Shown: positions 7,118-8,840 of the stretch, one piece after another | Position numbering within the stretch: position 1 is the first letter of the stretch | Layout of the letters: every line of letters begins with the position of its first letter | Assembly (NCBI GenBank): GCA_958349075.1 | Contig: CATWBR010000168.1 | Location: 1-8,840 of the forward strand | Reading direction: 5' to 3' | Length of the DNA stretch: 8,840 nt | From: an uncultured Clostridium sp. | GTDB lineage: Bacteria > Bacillota > Clostridia > Lachnospirales > Lachnospiraceae | Notes under the pieces: generated by a model | Seen by the model: only the letters and a program-made list of their open reading frames with translations | Told to the model about the DNA's origin: nothing | Databases searched by the model: none | Program-made: the position numbers and the translations under genes

Positions 7118-8067
7118 AATAGCTGCTCCAGATAATTCTCCCTCCGGCCGAAGCTGCTGTGATACGGGAGTCTCAGCTTCCTGATTTTGTCTCTCACCGC
7201 CTCATTCCCGGAGACATCCAGGTAATGTTCAAATTCCTCCAGCTTGGCAATGGATACGCTGTCCTCCTTAACCGGCATATAGATAACGGAACACAGCTCC
7301 ATCAGGCCGGAGGCAAACCTCCCCAGGCTCCCAATATCCAGGATAACGCTCTCATAGCCGCTTTCACAGGCTATCTTCTCAATCAGCCCAGCCACCTGCT
7401 CCGTGTCTGTCTGCGAGAGATCCTCCGGATAGCGCACGGGAGGCACATAGTCCAGCGCATTGATGGAATGTATCACGCTGTTCAGCCGGAGAAGGTTATA
7501 GCTGCCCTGGGTGTAGAAATACAGCAGATCCGATAAATCCTCTCTATACTCCTCCCCGGTCAGGACAGACAGGCCGGAGCACTCCTCCAGATTCAGGTAC
7601 AGGGTTCTCCCCTCCTGGGCCAGAAGCTGCCCCATCGTGAGAGCCAGGGAGGTCTTTAAGCACCGGCCCACCGGTGAATAAATCCCCAGTATCCTTGCCG
7701 ACGCCCCCGGAGCCGAACCGACGGAGAGCTCCGTCTCTTTCTCGCAGTAACAGGCCATTACCTCCCGGATAATCTTCTCGCTGGACTGGAACTTGTAAAT
7801 GCTCGGATACTCCATATCGGCCTGTACGGTCTCCCCGTCCGCCAGCCGGATCACCCGGCCTGCTCCTAGCGCCTCCGCCTCCTCACGGCTGACCGCGCTG
7901 CTGAGTAAGAGTAATTCCACCGGATTGTCCTTCGCATAGCTTTTCAGCCTGTCAAAAGAAGAGAAGGCAAGCACCTCAAAGGGAATCTTCTCTTTCTGGT
8001 TCACCACATCCGCAAACCTCGCCGCATAAAGCGGGTCCACATCATAAATTGCCATAACATGTCTCAT
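7057..8067 (-). CDS. CpaE/TadZ-like protein with a degenerate P-loop
   Basis: A protein of 336 residues resembling CpaE/TadZ, the MinD/ParA-type factors that localise Tad machines. The first 100 or so residues look like a receiver-type fold without an obvious phosphorylation site. The second part has a MinD-like order: a P-loop region SPVGRCLKTS (131-140), a strand ending NLEE (159-162) where MinD proteins have an Asp-rich motif, and VILDIG (241-246) as Walker B with Asp244. The P-loop keeps Lys138-Thr139, but Leu137 replaces the glycine before the lysine and the deviant 'signature' lysine is absent, so ATP hydrolysis is doubtful. The start is ATG 8067, with GGAGG 6 nt upstream, overlapping the peptidase stop as ATGA. 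A longer reading back to 8268 would run far inside the peptidase gene and is rejected. The 3' end overlaps cpaF by 61 nt. The family is fairly sure; its biochemical activity is not. Confidence 0.85.
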   Translation of the reverse strand: MRHVMAIYDVDPLYAARFADVVNQKEKIPFEVLAFSSFDRLKSYAKDNPVELLLLSSAVSREEAEALGAGRVIRLADGETVQADMEYPSIYKFQSSEKIIREVMACYCEKETELSVGSAPGASARILGIYSPVGRCLKTSLALTMGQLLAQEGRTLYLNLEECSGLSVLTGEEYREDLSDLLYFYTQGSYNLLRLNSVIHSINALDYVPPVRYPEDLSQTDTEQVAGLIEKIACESGYESVILDIGSLGRFASGLMELCSVIYMPVKEDSVSIAKLEEFEHYLDVSGNEAVRDKIRKLRLPYHSSFGRRENYLEQLLWGELGDYVRQLLRGGRKQP

Positions 8068-8606
8068 ACCATGCCTCCGTTCACCCCCAGCCAGAGACAG
8101 TACCCGCACCATAAAAAAGGTACGAAGCAGAGTCCCGCTTCCTCCTGCCCGCATGCGCGGCAGTAGGGCATAATGCTCTCTGTCCGGATTATATTTTTTA
8201 TGTAATTCAGGAAATATCTGATACGATTTAAAAGAATGCGCTTCTGCAGCATATAGATTAAAGACCACGCGGCAGCCGCCGCCAGACCATAGAATATGAT
8301 TTCAAACCCTCTGCCCATGCCCAGGTATCCGGCCATCACAGCCATCACCTTGATATCCCCGGCGCCCATCATTCTGAAAAGAAAGAGCGGAAACAGTACG
8401 CCTGCGGCAAACAGGATCCGGGCAAAAAACAGGATAAAAACCGTGCCTGCCTCCAGGCTCTCATATCCGGGGGACGGTCCCCTGATAAAAACGGCAAATC
8501 CGAATGACGCGACTCCAATCAGCACTAAAACATTGGGAATCTTCCCCGTCCTCAGGTCGGATAAAGCACAGCCCGACAGAAAAAACAGTAACACAAAATC
8601 TCCCAC
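8064..8606 (-). CDS. Prepilin peptidase 1 (A24 family, TadV/CpaA-like)
   Basis: Membrane aspartic peptidase of about 180 residues that would cleave the leader from type IVb prepilins. Both catalytic motifs of the A24 family are present: Asp17 in SDLRTGKIPN and Asp84 in MGAGDIK. Most of the chain is hydrophobic, consistent with several membrane segments. There is no N-terminal methylase domain, which is usual for short Tad peptidases. The C-terminal part carries several cysteines (PYCRAC and WCGYC). I start it at GTG 8606 because AAGGAGG lies 6 nt upstream; an in-frame GTG at 8639 would add 11 residues but has a poor ribosome site. It is the first gene after the predicted promoter, and its stop overlaps the next start as ATGA, so translation is probably coupled. 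The family is secure; the exact substrate is inferred from the pilin downstream. Confidence 0.9.
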   Translation of the reverse strand: MGDFVLLFFLSGCALSDLRTGKIPNVLVLIGVASFGFAVFIRGPSPGYESLEAGTVFILFFARILFAAGVLFPLFLFRMMGAGDIKVMAVMAGYLGMGRGFEIIFYGLAAAAAWSLIYMLQKRILLNRIRYFLNYIKNIIRTESIMPYCRACGQEEAGLCFVPFLWCGYCLWLGVNGGMV

Positions 8607-8742
8607 CCAATCCCTCCTTCCGAAGCGGCGGTAACACACCGGCAGCCTGCAAGATCAAACAGCAGCCAATAACCCTAAATAATAATCAAACCGGAAAATA
8701 AGTGAAGAACAAATGATACAGATAACACTAAAAGATAAACCA

Positions 8743-8759
8743 TACTGCGAAATGCAGTA
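8743..8759 (-). other. Leader hairpin 2
   Basis: In the minus-strand RNA, UACUGC (8759-8754) pairs perfectly with GCAGUA (8748-8743) around a five-base loop. It lies 12 nt after hairpin 1. No U-tract follows. With hairpin 1 it makes the first 60 nt of the transcript structured, which could protect the 5' end or form part of a regulatory RNA; neither role is shown. Confidence 0.35.
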
Positions 8760-8771
8760 AGAATATTGGTG

Positions 8772-8795
8772 ACAGTACCGCTCCCGCGAAACTGT
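8772..8795 (-). other. Leader hairpin 1, GNRA-capped
   Basis: In the minus-strand RNA, ACAGU (8795-8791) pairs with ACUGU (8776-8772). A U-U mismatch and a U-G pair follow, then CGC (8788-8786) pairs with GCG (8781-8779), closed by the tetraloop GGGA. This is a GNRA loop, a common stabilising cap. The stem starts about 9 nt after the predicted start of transcription. There is no U-tract, so it is not an intrinsic terminator. Confidence 0.4.
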
Positions 8796-8810
8796 GAAGA
8801 ATGTTTTTTT

Positions 8811-8839
8811 ATTATGAACACTTTTGTCCCAAAAGTCAA
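8811..8839 (-). promoter_or_regulatory. Predicted sigma-A promoter of the tad operon
   Basis: Read on the minus strand, TTGACT (8839-8834) is followed after exactly 17 nt by CATAAT (8816-8811). Each hexamer matches its consensus at five of six positions and the spacing is ideal. Transcription would start near 8804, about 198 nt before the first gene. It is the best promoter I can see, and it lies upstream of an unbroken run of same-strand genes. This is a motif match only; no start site has been measured. Confidence 0.7.
8820..8836. promoter_or_regulatory. 17-bp dyad within the promoter, possible operator
   Basis: The minus strand reads ACTTTTGGGACAAAAGT: perfect 7-bp arms around a 3-bp centre. 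It overlaps the -35 box and fills most of the spacer, where a dimeric repressor or MerR-type regulator could bind. It is not a terminator, because no T-run follows on either strand. No regulator gene is visible in the window. The dyad is seen directly; the operator role is inferred. Confidence 0.35.
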
Positions 8840-8840
8840 C

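Larger units (their letters stand above)
8607..8804 (-). other. Long 5' untranslated leader of the operon
   Basis: About 198 nt separate the predicted start of transcription from the first start codon. The stretch is more AT-rich than the genes and holds two clear hairpins in its first half. Near the gene, GC-rich bases can form weak stems just before the ribosome site AAGGAGG (8619-8613). I see no gene supported by a ribosome site here and I do not recognise a known riboswitch on this strand. Confidence 0.45.

Noticed and set aside
8675..8743. A 22-codon hydrophobic open frame (starting MVYLLV) in the minus-strand leader.
   Set aside because: There is no ribosome site before the ATG, which directly follows hairpin 2. 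It could be a leader peptide but nothing supports translation.
8749..8800. On the plus strand GGTG...CCCGC...ACTGTGA looks like the core of a cobalamin riboswitch, and GGTGACAGTACCGC with a later GTCCC vaguely recalls a T-box.
   Set aside because: Spacing is wrong for cobalamin (two extra bases between CCCGC and ACTGT, about four too few before CCCGC, and no GGGAA), the T-box core is interrupted, and the same bases are explained by the minus-strand promoter and hairpin. An Rfam search on both strands would settle it.

Overview
The window is one long minus-strand operon for a Tad-type (type IVb, Flp-like) pilus or secretion apparatus, read from about 8840 down to 1. The organism is most likely a Gram-positive clostridium, and Lachnospiraceae is my best guess. 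The reasons are strong GGAGG ribosome sites, tightly packed and overlapping genes, an Flp1-like pilin, a DUF5702-type protein, a TadC with an extracytoplasmic Ig-like domain, and no secretin or other outer-membrane Tad genes. The genus cannot be fixed from this sequence.

Layout in transcription order. A near-consensus sigma-A promoter (8839-8811) carries a dyad between its -35 and -10 boxes. It is followed by an untranslated leader of about 200 nt with two small hairpins. Next come prepilin peptidase 1 (8606-8064), a CpaE/TadZ-like protein (8067-7057), the CpaF/TadA ATPase (7117-5825), TadB (5970-5029), TadC (4939-3725), a 59-residue Flp pilin (3702-3523) and a DUF5702-type protein (3520-1628). 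An intercistronic stretch with a 28-bp imperfect inverted repeat (1589-1443) comes next. After it lie a TadE-like pseudopilin with two Cys/His modules (1413-583), prepilin peptidase 2 (568-134) and the first 32 codons of a Lys/Asn-rich protein that leaves the window (96-1).

How it works together. This part is inferred from the Tad families. The two aspartic peptidases would process the pilin (site G|VTVIE) and perhaps the pseudopilin-like proteins (A|SLTVE and G|SITIF). CpaF would power assembly through the TadB/TadC membrane platform, and the CpaE-like protein would position the machine. The DUF5702 and TadE-like proteins probably act as minor or tip components outside the membrane.

The system type is known, so I do not claim a wholly new one. 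The points that merit a second look are: the intercistronic hairpin whose two mismatches become G-U pairs only in the operon mRNA; the degenerate P-loop of the CpaE-like protein; the apparent 146-nt cpaF/tadB overlap; two dissimilar peptidases at opposite ends of the operon; the tandem H-x4-C...C-x2-C modules on the TadE-like protein; and the dyad within the promoter.
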